Part shown: positions 19,181 through 29,774 of the stretch, piece after piece
How positions within the stretch are numbered: the stretch's first letter is position 1
Layout: the number at the start of each line of letters is the position of its first letter
Assembly (NCBI RefSeq): GCF_000368865.1
Contig: NZ_KB849726.1
Location: 327,624 to 391,623, forward strand
DNA from: Acinetobacter bouvetii DSM 14964 = CIP 107468
GTDB taxonomy: Bacteria > Pseudomonadota > Gammaproteobacteria > Pseudomonadales > Moraxellaceae
DNA length: 64,000 nt
Reading direction: 5' to 3'
Position numbers and translations under genes: made by a program
The notes under the pieces: model-generated
The model's input: only the letters and a program-made list of their open reading frames with translations
Database searches by the model: none
What the model was told of the DNA's origin: nothing

Positions 19181-20497
19181 ATGCTTGAGTACGTCAATGA
19201 GTTATGGCTAGCCTTTTTGAAACGGCCGGATTTTTGGGCTGTACTCAGCATTATTCCTGTAACGGCTTTTGTGACTTGGGCGCATGTATGGATGGCGCTG
19301 AAAATGGTGTTCTATCCAATTAATTTTTGGGGATTTCATCTTGGCCCGCTGCCTGTCGGCTGGCAGGGCATTGTGCCGCGCAAGGCAGGCCGCATTTCCG
19401 GCATCATTACAGACAATACTTTATCTAAGCTGGGTTCACTGCGCGAATTTCTCGATGCCATGGATCCTGAGGATATGGCGCGCATTATTGGCGAACAGGT
19501 TGGCTTTGAACTGGAACACCTGATTGATGAAGTGATGATTGACCGCAATGCGGTGCTCTGGGAAAACTTGCCTTATTCCATTAAGCGCCGCATTTATGCG
19601 CAGGCAAATAAGCAAATGCCGGGTATCTTAAAAGAACTTGTGACTGAACTGACCATGAACGTTGAGTCACTTGTGGATATGCGTGAAATGGTGGTGAGCC
19701 AAATGGAGGGCGACCGCCGCTTAATGGTGCGCATGTTCCTTAAAGTTGGGCAAAAAGAAATCAACTTTATTTGGCATATCAGCGCGCTGATCGGGATGTT
19801 CTTCGGGGTGTTCCAAATGATCGTTTGGTTTGTGGTGCCTTGGCATTGGACTGTTCCGTTCTGGGCATCGGTGTGGGGCTTTTTGACCAACTGGATTGCT
19901 ATTTGGATGGTGTTTAATCCACTTGAACCGCATATCATAAAGTATCCGCAATTCTTTGAATTAACAAAGAATCGTAAATTCCCATGGATTAAACCCGTTA
20001 TTCCGCGGATTGGCGCTTATAATATTCAGGGCGCATTCATGAAGCGTCAGGAAGAAGTATCGGATGTATTTGCCAGTGTAGTGACGGAAGACCTGATTAC
20101 TTTAAAATCCATCATGACTGAAATGATGTACGGCAGCAAAAAAGACAAGACTCGCCGTATCGTGAAGCGCCATATCAATGAAATTATGGAAACTCCATTG
20201 GTCAGAACGTCTTTGCAGCTGTCTTTAGGGCCAAGAGAGTATGCAAAACTCAAGACAGACTTGATTGATCGCTCAATTGAAATTACGATGGTGCCTGTAT
20301 GCGACCCTGCGTTTAATGCGAGCCGTGCACAGAAAATCTTTCAAATGTTCAGAGACCGTATCCGCGAGCTGACACCGAGGGAATTTCAAAATCTGTTACG
20401 TCCTGCATTTCAGGAAGACGAATGGATTTTAATTGTTTTGGGTGGGGTTACTGGCTTTATTGCGGGTACCATACATTTGTTTGTGGCTTTCTTATAA
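19181..20497 (+). CDS. DUF445-family membrane protein
   Basis: The 438-residue protein resembles the DUF445 (YheB/YjiN-like) family: an N-terminal membrane segment, then a WAHVWMALKMVFYPINFWG motif and GIVPRKAGRISGI, the signature of the family (a xxAIKMLFxP..GxIPKR pattern). It also has a long charged helical region (residues about 90-200), two central membrane segments (about 205-245) and a C-terminal one (about 420-438). Its role is unknown. It lies upstream of adk with a 77-base gap. Confidence 0.75.
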   Translation: MLEYVNELWLAFLKRPDFWAVLSIIPVTAFVTWAHVWMALKMVFYPINFWGFHLGPLPVGWQGIVPRKAGRISGIITDNTLSKLGSLREFLDAMDPEDMARIIGEQVGFELEHLIDEVMIDRNAVLWENLPYSIKRRIYAQANKQMPGILKELVTELTMNVESLVDMREMVVSQMEGDRRLMVRMFLKVGQKEINFIWHISALIGMFFGVFQMIVWFVVPWHWTVPFWASVWGFLTNWIAIWMVFNPLEPHIIKYPQFFELTKNRKFPWIKPVIPRIGAYNIQGAFMKRQEEVSDVFASVVTEDLITLKSIMTEMMYGSKKDKTRRIVKRHINEIMETPLVRTSLQLSLGPREYAKLKTDLIDRSIEITMVPVCDPAFNASRAQKIFQMFRDRIRELTPREFQNLLRPAFQEDEWILIVLGGVTGFIAGTIHLFVAFL

Positions 20498-20562
20498 TTA
20501 GATGCTGAACCTATGTCGAATTTTTTGACATGATCACGGCGTCAAATACATTGTTTAAATGA

Positions 20563-21234
<672 letters not shown>

Positions 21235-21260
21235 TCCGTTTTTACGGGTTTTGACTTTCA

Positions 21261-21292
21261 AAGAGTCCTAAGTCATATTAGGGCTCTTTTTT
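21261..21292 (+). terminator. terminator of adk
   Basis: A GAGTCCTAA/TTAGGGCTC stem (one G-T pair) is followed by a T-run, about 27 bases after the adk stop. Confidence 0.85.
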
Positions 21293-21319
21293 ATTGCGCT
21301 GTTTTTTGGAGATTGGGCT

Positions 21320-21508
21320 GTGGAGCATATTGCGGTTATTTTGGTATTGGCGGCAGCTGCAGTAGTGGTTTTGGGCATGCTGTATTACAGCTTTAAGCTG
21401 CTCAAAAAGACACAGGAACAGGAAAAACTGGAGCGCCGCAATCCGTCTGTTGAATATCAATTGCACCCAAAATTGAAAAAAGAACAAGAGCAGCAAAAGA
21501 AAAAATAA
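21320..21508 (+). CDS. small single-pass membrane protein
   Basis: The 62-residue product starts at a GTG with GGAG nine bases upstream. Residues 3-27 form one hydrophobic helix (AVILVLAAAAVVVLGMLYY), followed by a strongly basic, helical cytoplasmic tail ending in a run of lysines. It looks like a real short gene: composition and start fit. Its function is unknown, and no partner is evident. Confidence 0.55.
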   Translation: MEHIAVILVLAAAAVVVLGMLYYSFKLLKKTQEQEKLERRNPSVEYQLHPKLKKEQEQQKKK

Positions 21509-21668
21509 CAGGCGCACAGAACAGCAGCAGGCAGAGTCTATTTAGTAAAAGCATAGTGCTTGTAGTGGGCGAATTGCCATTAAGCGGCTGTTCATTTCAT
21601 TGCCTTAGCCCAGCGGACACCCAATTGAGGCATTTTGAGTTAAATCTAGCCATGCCGATTTTAAAAAA

Positions 21669-22358
21669 TCATGCCTCAATATTTTTGACGGAGATTGTTC
21701 GGGCTGCGCCAAACTCGAAACGGTCTGGCCAGTTGCAGACATCAGAGACAATGCATTCGCCGCATTTAGGTTTACGCGCAGTGCAGCAGTAGCGGCCGTG
21801 CAAAATCAGCCAGTGATGTGAATCGACAATAAATTCTTTGGGAATGACTTTCACCAAGCGGTGTTCAACTTCCAGCACATTTTTCCCTACAGCTAAGCCT
21901 GTCCGATTCCCTAAGCGGAAAATATGCGTATCTACCGCCATAGTTGGCTGTCCAAAGGCAGTATTCAATACCACATTGGCTGTTTTGCGCCCAACGCCGG
22001 GCAGCGCTTCCAAATCCGCACGGTTGTCCGGAACAGCACTGTTGTGCTTTTCAATCAGCATTTTACAGGCTTTGATGACGTTTTCCGCTTTGGAATTATA
22101 TAAACCAATGGTTTTGATATATTCCTTTAAGCCTTCAACACCCAGCGCGTAGATGGCTTCTGGCGTGTTGGCGACCGGAAAGAGTTTATCGGTGGCCTTA
22201 TTCACGCTGACATCTGTCGCTTGCGCAGACAAAGTGACGGCAACCAGCAGTTCAAAAGGGCTTGAATAATTGAGTTCTGTTTTAGGATTGGGGCGCTGTG
22301 CGCGAAGCCGTTCAAAAAAAGTTTGAATCTGCTTCTTGGTCATGTTTTTGACGGCCAT
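21669..22358 (-). CDS. nth: endonuclease III (DNA glycosylase/AP lyase)
   Basis: The 229-residue enzyme removes oxidised pyrimidines and nicks abasic sites in base-excision repair. It carries the helix-hairpin-helix LPGVGRKTANVVLN with the catalytic Lys, the catalytic Asp in VDTHIFRL, and the C-terminal [4Fe-4S] cluster C-x6-C-x2-C-x5-C (CTARKPKCGECIVSDVC). The start at 22358 follows GGGGAA. It begins one base after the rnfB stop, so the two are translationally coupled. In Escherichia coli nth also ends the rsx (rnf) cluster. Confidence 0.96.
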   Translation of the reverse strand: MAVKNMTKKQIQTFFERLRAQRPNPKTELNYSSPFELLVAVTLSAQATDVSVNKATDKLFPVANTPEAIYALGVEGLKEYIKTIGLYNSKAENVIKACKMLIEKHNSAVPDNRADLEALPGVGRKTANVVLNTAFGQPTMAVDTHIFRLGNRTGLAVGKNVLEVEHRLVKVIPKEFIVDSHHWLILHGRYCCTARKPKCGECIVSDVCNWPDRFEFGAARTISVKNIEA

Positions 22359-22359
22359 A

Positions 22360-23154
22360 TTATTCCCCTTGCAGTGCATTCAGCTGCTGGTTTAAATCCT
22401 CCAGAAGCGCCCGTTTGTTGGCATCTTCACGGACACTGAGCTGTTTTTCCAGTTTCTTAATCTGGGTGCGGATTTTAGCCAATTCAATGGTGGCTTTAGC
22501 ATCCTGCACTAAGTTTTTTCTATCTGTTTTTTCTGTCAGTTCGATGTTGGGAACGCTATCGGACTGCGTTGAAAAACGGGCAAAGAGCGTCGTATTAATT
22601 TCAGCGCGAACGACAGGGCCTTTGCGGTTGATGCGGCGTTTTTCTTCACGCTGAATATGCGCATAGTAGCGCTGGCGCAAATCCTGCTGTTCCTGCGCGC
22701 GCAGGCTTTCTGTCGGCAGCGGCTGCACATCTTCAATCAAATCAATGCAGTCGACTGGGCAAGGCGGAATGCACAGTTCGCATCCGGTGCAGAGGTCAGT
22801 CAGTATGGTATGCATCAATTTGCCTGAGCCGATAATGGCATCCACTGGGCAGGCGCTGATGCATTTGGTGCAGCCAATGCATTCATCTTCACGGATGACT
22901 GCTTTCATGCGCTGTGGACGGCCATCCTGCTGTACAGGCCAAATGCTTGCTTCTGCCGGCAAAACCGCCCGGTTCAGCAACGCGGCAAGCGCATCAGCGA
23001 CAGGCTGGCCGCCAGGGACGCATTTGTTGGCTTCCTCACCTTCAGCAATGGATTTTGCATAAGGCAAACAGCCATCTCGATGCCCGCAAAGTCCGCATTG
23101 TGTTTGCGGGAGCAGGGCATCAATTTTTTGGATGAGGGAGATTTGTGTATTCAT
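22360..23154 (-). CDS. rnfB: RnfB-type electron-transfer iron-sulfur protein, soluble form
   Basis: The 264-residue protein has an N-terminal cluster site (QCGLCGHRDGCLPYAK then NKCVPGG), and two [4Fe-4S] ferredoxin motifs, CIGCTKCISACPVDAI and CTGCELCIPPCPVDCI (about residues 93-140), as in RnfB/RsxB. It lacks the N-terminal membrane helix of canonical RnfB, starting directly at MNTQISLIQKIDALLPQTQC. It also carries an extra C-terminal segment of about 100 residues, with a charged coiled coil. None of the other rnf genes are present nearby. It is followed directly by nth, so it may serve as a stand-alone electron carrier, possibly for iron-sulfur enzymes. Confidence 0.8.
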   Translation of the reverse strand: MNTQISLIQKIDALLPQTQCGLCGHRDGCLPYAKSIAEGEEANKCVPGGQPVADALAALLNRAVLPAEASIWPVQQDGRPQRMKAVIREDECIGCTKCISACPVDAIIGSGKLMHTILTDLCTGCELCIPPCPVDCIDLIEDVQPLPTESLRAQEQQDLRQRYYAHIQREEKRRINRKGPVVRAEINTTLFARFSTQSDSVPNIELTEKTDRKNLVQDAKATIELAKIRTQIKKLEKQLSVREDANKRALLEDLNQQLNALQGE

Positions 23155-25082
<1,928 letters not shown>

Positions 25083-25136
25083 TCTGATTCACAGCGCTGT
25101 GTTGATGTCATTCAGGATCAACACAGTCAGCTGAAT

Positions 25137-25167
25137 AAAAAACCGAGGCCATGGCCTCGGTTTTTTT
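25137..25167. terminator. bidirectional terminator
   Basis: A perfect CCGAGGCC/GGCCTCGG stem is flanked by A and T runs. It lies between gdhA and the convergent META-domain lipoprotein gene. Confidence 0.93.
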
Positions 25168-25200
25168 ATGCTTTCAGTCACAGATTAAGATCTGACAAAT

Positions 25201-25974
25201 TTACAAAGAACCTTTGACTGCTTCACGTTCAATGATCATGTCTTGAACATAAGCATATTTAGATTGATCCGCTGCCGGGTTTTTAATTTCATAACGCTTG
25301 ATGCGGACAACTTGGCGTTCTGCTGGGTTATGCGTGTAGCCTTCAATGCCGCTGTAGAATAAAGTCCAGTCTTTATCAACCTGTGTTTTTACGCCATTTT
25401 CGGCATATTTGATTTCACGCACTTGCAGGCAGGTTTGCGGCGCGACGCCAACGCATTTTTTAGTCTCTGGGCTGATTTCTAAGAAAATAGTTTCACCTTG
25501 AGTCTGATATTTCGTTTCAGGCGTCATCTTTCCGGTAAACACATACTGTTTGCCATCTGCAGCCGTTACAGTCAGTGTCGGCTGATCGGCATCATTCAGG
25601 TTCAAGACAAACGGCACTTTGCTGCTTTGGAAAATCGAGGCTGCCAAGCGTTCCTGCTTCATGGCTGCATCAGGGCAAGCCATCTGCGTAGACATCATGG
25701 AACCCGTCACAATTTGATTGCCTGCCACTTTCCAAGAGCCGCCCATTGTATTGCAGCTGGTAGAAATGCTGAGGCGGCCTTCAGAACCGAAATTAAGCAC
25801 AAGCGGTTTCGGCGCGCCTGTATCGGTGCTCCATTGATAAGACGCTAAAGTTTGATCTGCATTTTGCTGCTGAAGAACAGACACTGCTAAATCTCCTACT
25901 TTTTGGATATCGCTGGATTGACACGCAGCTAAAGCAAGGGGGAAAAGTGCGATGGCTAAATATTTCAATTTCAT
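25201..25974 (-). CDS. META-domain plus DUF4377 lipoprotein
   Basis: The 257-residue product has a lipoprotein signal (lipobox LALAAC). The first part of the mature protein is a META/HslJ-type domain: SCNTMGGSWKVAG and MACPDAAMKQE, two segments typical of HslJ with the paired cysteines. The last 90 residues (KCVGVAPQTCLQVREIKYAE, then WTLFYSGIEGYTHNPAERQ and KRYEIKNPAADQSKYAYVQ) match DUF4377. HslJ is a heat-inducible outer-membrane protein linked to novobiocin tolerance in Escherichia coli. The fusion here is a lipoprotein with an inferred stress-envelope role. Confidence 0.85.
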   Translation of the reverse strand: MKLKYLAIALFPLALAACQSSDIQKVGDLAVSVLQQQNADQTLASYQWSTDTGAPKPLVLNFGSEGRLSISTSCNTMGGSWKVAGNQIVTGSMMSTQMACPDAAMKQERLAASIFQSSKVPFVLNLNDADQPTLTVTAADGKQYVFTGKMTPETKYQTQGETIFLEISPETKKCVGVAPQTCLQVREIKYAENGVKTQVDKDWTLFYSGIEGYTHNPAERQVVRIKRYEIKNPAADQSKYAYVQDMIIEREAVKGSL

Positions 25975-26132
25975 TGTCTGCTCAACGTATTATCTGAATT
26001 AAGTAATTGATTTGAAAACAAGATCAAGCATATCGCATTCAAGTTTAAAAAAAATGGATACATTCAGCCCTTTTAGGTATCAAAATGTATCAATTAATAT
26101 TTATTTGTTAACTTATAAATAGTTTTTATGTA

Positions 26133-26909
26133 TTAATCGAAGCGGTAAATGTCCATGCCGAGTGACCCCATGCTGAAGCTGCTATGCACGATGCTGAAAC
26201 GGTGGCCTGTGCCCATGGCAAAGAACAGCGGCGCAAAGTGTTCCAGCGTCGGATGGTTGCGTTCAGCATAGGGAATCGTCTGCCAGTCCAATACAGCATC
26301 ATAATCACTGTGGGCCAGCTTGCTGACCACATAATTGCGGAATGCTGACGCCCACACAGGGACTGGAGCCGGCTGGCGGTTCCATGAGAGTTCACGCAGG
26401 TTATGGGTAATGCTGCCGGATCCAATAATCAAGATTTGTTTGCTGCGCAAAGGCGCAAGCGTCTGGCCAATTTTGTAAATATCTTGCGCTGACATGCTGA
26501 TTGGCAGGGCAATTTCGACCACAGGAATATCTGCCTGCGGATACATATGCAGCAGCGGCATCCATACGCCATGATCATGCGGGCGCGTGCTGTTGGCGTG
26601 GGCGGAGAATCCCGCTTCTGACAGCATATGCAGAATATTTTCTGCCAATTCAGGATGGCCGGGTGCAGGATAGCGGATATCGTATAATTCAGGCGGGAAA
26701 CCGCGGAAATCATGCCATGTTTCCGGGCGCACGCCAGTGTTGACTTCCAGCGCGCTGCTTTCCCAATGCGCTGACATCACAATGATGGCTTCAGGTTTAG
26801 GCAGATTTAAGCTCAGGCGTTCCAAAGCGGGGCCGACTTGCTCAGGATTAATTGCCAGCATGGGTGAGCCATGGGAAATAAATAAGCCGGGCAGGGTTTG
26901 CAGATTCAT
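26133..26909 (-). CDS. ygiD: DODA-type extradiol aromatic-ring-opening dioxygenase (YgiD family)
   Basis: The 258-residue protein matches the class III extradiol dioxygenase/YgiD family: FISHGSPMLAI at the N-terminus (metal His), VMSAHWES, RPHDHGVWMPLLHMYP and SGSITHNLRE. YgiD of Escherichia coli is a zinc/iron-type enzyme with 4,5-DOPA dioxygenase activity in vitro; its natural substrate is unsettled. The neighbours give no catabolic context. It is a single gene with no obvious terminator in the 158 bases downstream. Confidence 0.88.
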   Translation of the reverse strand: MNLQTLPGLFISHGSPMLAINPEQVGPALERLSLNLPKPEAIIVMSAHWESSALEVNTGVRPETWHDFRGFPPELYDIRYPAPGHPELAENILHMLSEAGFSAHANSTRPHDHGVWMPLLHMYPQADIPVVEIALPISMSAQDIYKIGQTLAPLRSKQILIIGSGSITHNLRELSWNRQPAPVPVWASAFRNYVVSKLAHSDYDAVLDWQTIPYAERNHPTLEHFAPLFFAMGTGHRFSIVHSSFSMGSLGMDIYRFD

Positions 26910-26987
26910 TTGCTGTACGCCTAATTAACTGTTCTGTAAGTATTTTGACAAATTTTTAAGATGCGATAAATACCGGATTAATCAACA

Positions 26988-27011
26988 AAACGTTGCATAA
27001 ATGCAACGTTT
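26988..27011 (-). terminator. probable terminator of rlmH
   Basis: A perfect 11-bp AAACGTTGCAT/ATGCAACGTTT stem with a two-base loop lies just past the rlmH stop. On the minus strand it is followed by a short T-rich tract, so termination may be weak. Confidence 0.6.
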
Positions 27012-27022
27012 AAAGGAAGGCA

Positions 27023-27505
27023 TTAGCCTGCGCGGTGGTAGGGGTGGTTGTGGTTAATGCTCATGGCGCGGTACAGCTGTTCAATCAGCATCACGCGGAC
27101 CATCGGATGCGGCAGTGTCAGTTTGGATAGCGACCAATGCCAAGCGGCCGCTTTGCGAACCGCTTCTGAGTGCCCATCGGGCCCGCCAATGGCTAATACA
27201 ATATCATTGCCTTCCAGCATCCAGCCTTTCATGGTTTCAGCCAGTTTTTCTGTGCTGAATTCACGGCCGCCTACTTCCAGCGCTATCAGAATTTCATTGT
27301 GCTTCATGGCATTTAAAATACTGTCGCCTTCAATCTGGCGGTATTTCAAAATATCTGCTTCTGAATCATTTTTACCGCGTTTTGCCATCGGGAGTTCAAT
27401 AATTTGAGTTTGAACAAAAGGCTGAATGCGTTTGAAATAATCTTCAAAGCCAGTCAATACCCATGCAGGCATCTTTTGGCCAATGGTGATAATGCGGATT
27501 TTCAT
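27023..27505 (-). CDS. rlmH: 23S rRNA (pseudouridine1915-N3)-methyltransferase
   Basis: The 160-residue SPOUT-family enzyme methylates pseudouridine 1915 in helix 69 of 23S rRNA. Recognisable parts are MKIRIITIGQKMPAW, the SAM-knot region with AIGGPDGHSE (about residues 105-114), and the C-terminal end MLIEQLYRAMSINHNHPYHR. It is a single gene here; its usual partner rsfS is not adjacent. Confidence 0.97.
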   Translation of the reverse strand: MKIRIITIGQKMPAWVLTGFEDYFKRIQPFVQTQIIELPMAKRGKNDSEADILKYRQIEGDSILNAMKHNEILIALEVGGREFSTEKLAETMKGWMLEGNDIVLAIGGPDGHSEAVRKAAAWHWSLSKLTLPHPMVRVMLIEQLYRAMSINHNHPYHRAG

Positions 27506-27667
27506 AGCAGGCTGTAATGAATGTAAAGCGCCATTATAACGAGAAATAACGCTTTGCTGAGATCGGAAACAATTTGCAATTGAATTGGCTTAGCCATTAT
27601 TGCTTTAATACCTGTAAAGCGTGAACTTGTTCACACAACTTGAGAAATAATAATAAGGAAGTTTGCG

Positions 27668-28612
27668 ATGAAGAAATATAAAATCATACAGCTTGCTGGG
27701 CAGAGTTTCTTCAGTTTCATGGCGGTTATGGCCGCTTCATCTGCGCATGCCGCTGCAATTAAAAATGCAGAACCGCAGAATTTAACGGTTTATATGGAAC
27801 AACTGCTGGGTGACGGCGATTATCGGAATTTTAAAGATGTGAGGGAGCTGAACCGGGTGTCTTCATGGATCCGCGAGCAGATGCGGCTCTTTGGCATTCC
27901 ATGCCAATATCAGACCTATAAGGTGAACGATGAGGCTTACCGCAATGTGGTGTGTTCACTCAAGGGCAATAGCGCTGAAAAAATCATTGTGGGCGCGCAC
28001 TATGATGTTTTTGAAGATAAGCCCGGTGCGGACGATAATGCATCTGGCGTGGCTGGAGTGATTGAAACGGCGCGCATTCTGTCAGCGGAAAAAAGCAGTC
28101 TAAAAAATACCGTCGATTTTGTGTTTTATACCTTAAATGAAGCGCCGTTTTCAGGTACGGAAGACATGGGCAGCTATGTGCATGCGAAATCGATAGAAAA
28201 GCAAAATCAAATGGTTAAAAGCATTTATATCTTGGAAAATATTGGCTATTTTGATCAAAATCTGGTGCAGGAATATCCGATTGGCCTGAAATGGATTTAT
28301 CCGGATCATGGCAATTATATAGCGGCCGTTGGCAATTTGCAGTCCCGTGAGATTACAGCCGGTTTTTGCGGCGCAATGAAGAATTTAAATCAGCTGCAAT
28401 GTGAAAGGCTGATTGCCCCATCCTTTGTTCAGGCAATGGACTTCTCTGATCACAATAATTACTGGGCTTTTGATTTGCCGGCAATTGTCATTACGGATAC
28501 GGGCGTATACCGCAATAAAAATTATCATACCGATAAAGACACGATAGACAATGTGGATGTCGGAAAAATGGGGCAGGTGGTAAACGGCTTAGTGCAAACT
28601 ATTTTAAAGTGA
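27668..28612 (+). CDS. exported M28-family metallopeptidase
   Basis: The 314-residue protein starts with a signal peptide (cleavage after SSAHA, about residue 27) and has an M28 aminopeptidase-type zinc core: GAHYDV (His111, Asp113), GADDNASG (bridging Asp about 122), the catalytic Glu in LNEAPF (about 158), then the metal-ligand region GTEDMGS, and a late His in DFSDHNNYW. It should cut peptides in the periplasm or outside. AAGGAAGTTTGCG precedes the start. It is a single gene; substrates are unknown. Confidence 0.88.
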   Translation: MKKYKIIQLAGQSFFSFMAVMAASSAHAAAIKNAEPQNLTVYMEQLLGDGDYRNFKDVRELNRVSSWIREQMRLFGIPCQYQTYKVNDEAYRNVVCSLKGNSAEKIIVGAHYDVFEDKPGADDNASGVAGVIETARILSAEKSSLKNTVDFVFYTLNEAPFSGTEDMGSYVHAKSIEKQNQMVKSIYILENIGYFDQNLVQEYPIGLKWIYPDHGNYIAAVGNLQSREITAGFCGAMKNLNQLQCERLIAPSFVQAMDFSDHNNYWAFDLPAIVITDTGVYRNKNYHTDKDTIDNVDVGKMGQVVNGLVQTILK

Positions 28613-29214
28613 TATCCGATGCCCGCATTTTTAAGCAAATTCAAGAATGAATCTATTTGCATATTTGCTGGCTTTAGAATGCCTTTGCATAAAAAACGCA
28701 GTCCTGAAAGCCTTTGGACTGCGATAAAAGATCACCTGCCTGGAGATGCAGATGACCATTTTAGGACTCATAAATTTTTAAGCTTAGAGCCTACATGGAA
28801 CATACAGCGCAGTATGTCTCTACTATTAATATGGAGGTAAATCACCGTTTTTCAAGAGCAGCTCTCCAATTGTGAAGGGTTTAAAAGAACTGGATATTTC
28901 AAAGCTTTAAATTTATATATTGTGGTTTGAAACGCTGCATGCTATGGCTTAAAGTAAGTTTTGGGCTGTATAGCCATCACACCAAGACTAGAAAAAACAA
29001 TAAATTTAAAAACGGCTCTGAAAGATTTACTGTACGCCTAAATTGCCCTTTTGGGAATATCTGTATAAATTTTAATCAATAAAAGGGTTCGCATTAGGCA
29101 GTCTGCACAGCATTTTTCCAGCGGGTAAAACTCATGATAGGCCGCGTTTCATAGGCCGGGCGATGACGAATAAAAAATAGAGCGATACCGTCCATCATCC
29201 TGCATCAGCTGGCT
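28613..29214. other. 600-base region without a convincing gene
   Basis: No ORF here looks real; the longest plus frame (28619-28840, 73 codons) has no ribosome site and its product resembles nothing I know. The only clear structure is an orphan hairpin (28691-28723), listed separately. The region may be decayed coding DNA. Confidence 0.5.
28691..28723 (-). terminator. orphan minus-strand terminator-like hairpin
   Basis: An 8-bp perfect CGCAGTCC/GGACTGCG stem is followed by a run of six T on the minus strand. No annotated minus-strand gene ends just before it; the nearest is the VOC gene ending at 29215, which has its own terminator. Confidence 0.6.
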
Positions 29215-29220
29215 CTATTT
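29172..29220 (-). terminator. probable terminator overlapping the VOC gene stop codon
   Basis: AAATAGAGC and GCTCTATTT form a stem whose upstream arm includes the stop codon of the VOC gene. A T-run follows on the minus strand. The loop is long (about 28 bases). Confidence 0.55.
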
Positions 29221-29592
29221 CATTGAGTGAATACCAAACAGGTTTCCCTCTGTATCGAGCCCTAAGACAATATGGCCATATTCGCCAATCGACATTTTCT
29301 CTTGATGAATTTTTCCGCCGGCGGATTCAATTCGAGCCTGTTCTATGGCGCAGTCTTCACTGCTGAAGTAGACCACGGTGCTGCTGCCTCCCGCGGGTAC
29401 ACCGTCCATTTTCACCAATGTGCCGGTTGTGCCGTATTGGCTCATATCGGAAGGGAAGGCCCACATGAGCATATTGGAATTGTTCGGATCTCCCAGCAGG
29501 CTTAATTCAACCGAGAGTAAGGTTTCATAAAATTTTTTGGCTCTATTCATATCATTGACATAAATTTCAAACCAGCAAACAGGATTTGACAT
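29215..29592 (-). CDS. VOC-family (glyoxalase/bleomycin-resistance-like) protein
   Basis: The 125-residue protein has the two beta-alpha-beta-beta-beta modules of the VOC superfamily: CWFEIYVNDMNRAKKFYETL at residues 6-25, and the second module with VVYFSSEDCAIEQARIESAG, ending LDTEGNLFGIHS. The superfamily includes glyoxalase I, dioxygenases and antibiotic-binding proteins; members of this short DUF-like branch usually have no assigned reaction. It is a single gene. Confidence 0.8.
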   Translation of the reverse strand: MSNPVCWFEIYVNDMNRAKKFYETLLSVELSLLGDPNNSNMLMWAFPSDMSQYGTTGTLVKMDGVPAGGSSTVVYFSSEDCAIEQARIESAGGKIHQEKMSIGEYGHIVLGLDTEGNLFGIHSMK

Positions 29593-29724
29593 ATTGATTG
29601 GCCTTTAAAATTTGAATGCAAATATGATCATTAATTAATCTGTTTTATTATGCGTGAAATGCTTCAGAGTGGAATTTTAATTTTGTAATAGATGGTGTCG
29701 CTTCTAAAGCTGCTGCGCTGAAAA

Positions 29725-29754
29725 GCAAAAAGAGCGCCGAAGCGCTCTTTTTGC
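29725..29754 (-). terminator. terminator of lon
   Basis: A GAGCGC/GCGCTC stem with a CGAA tetraloop, extended by A/T pairs, lies just past the lon stop codon. Confidence 0.9.
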
Positions 29755-29774
29755 ATGTGATCATTGATCAGTGC

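Noticed and set aside
28619..28840. 73-codon frame after the M28 peptidase gene
   Set aside because: No ribosome site, unrecognisable product, and a terminator-like hairpin lies inside it.
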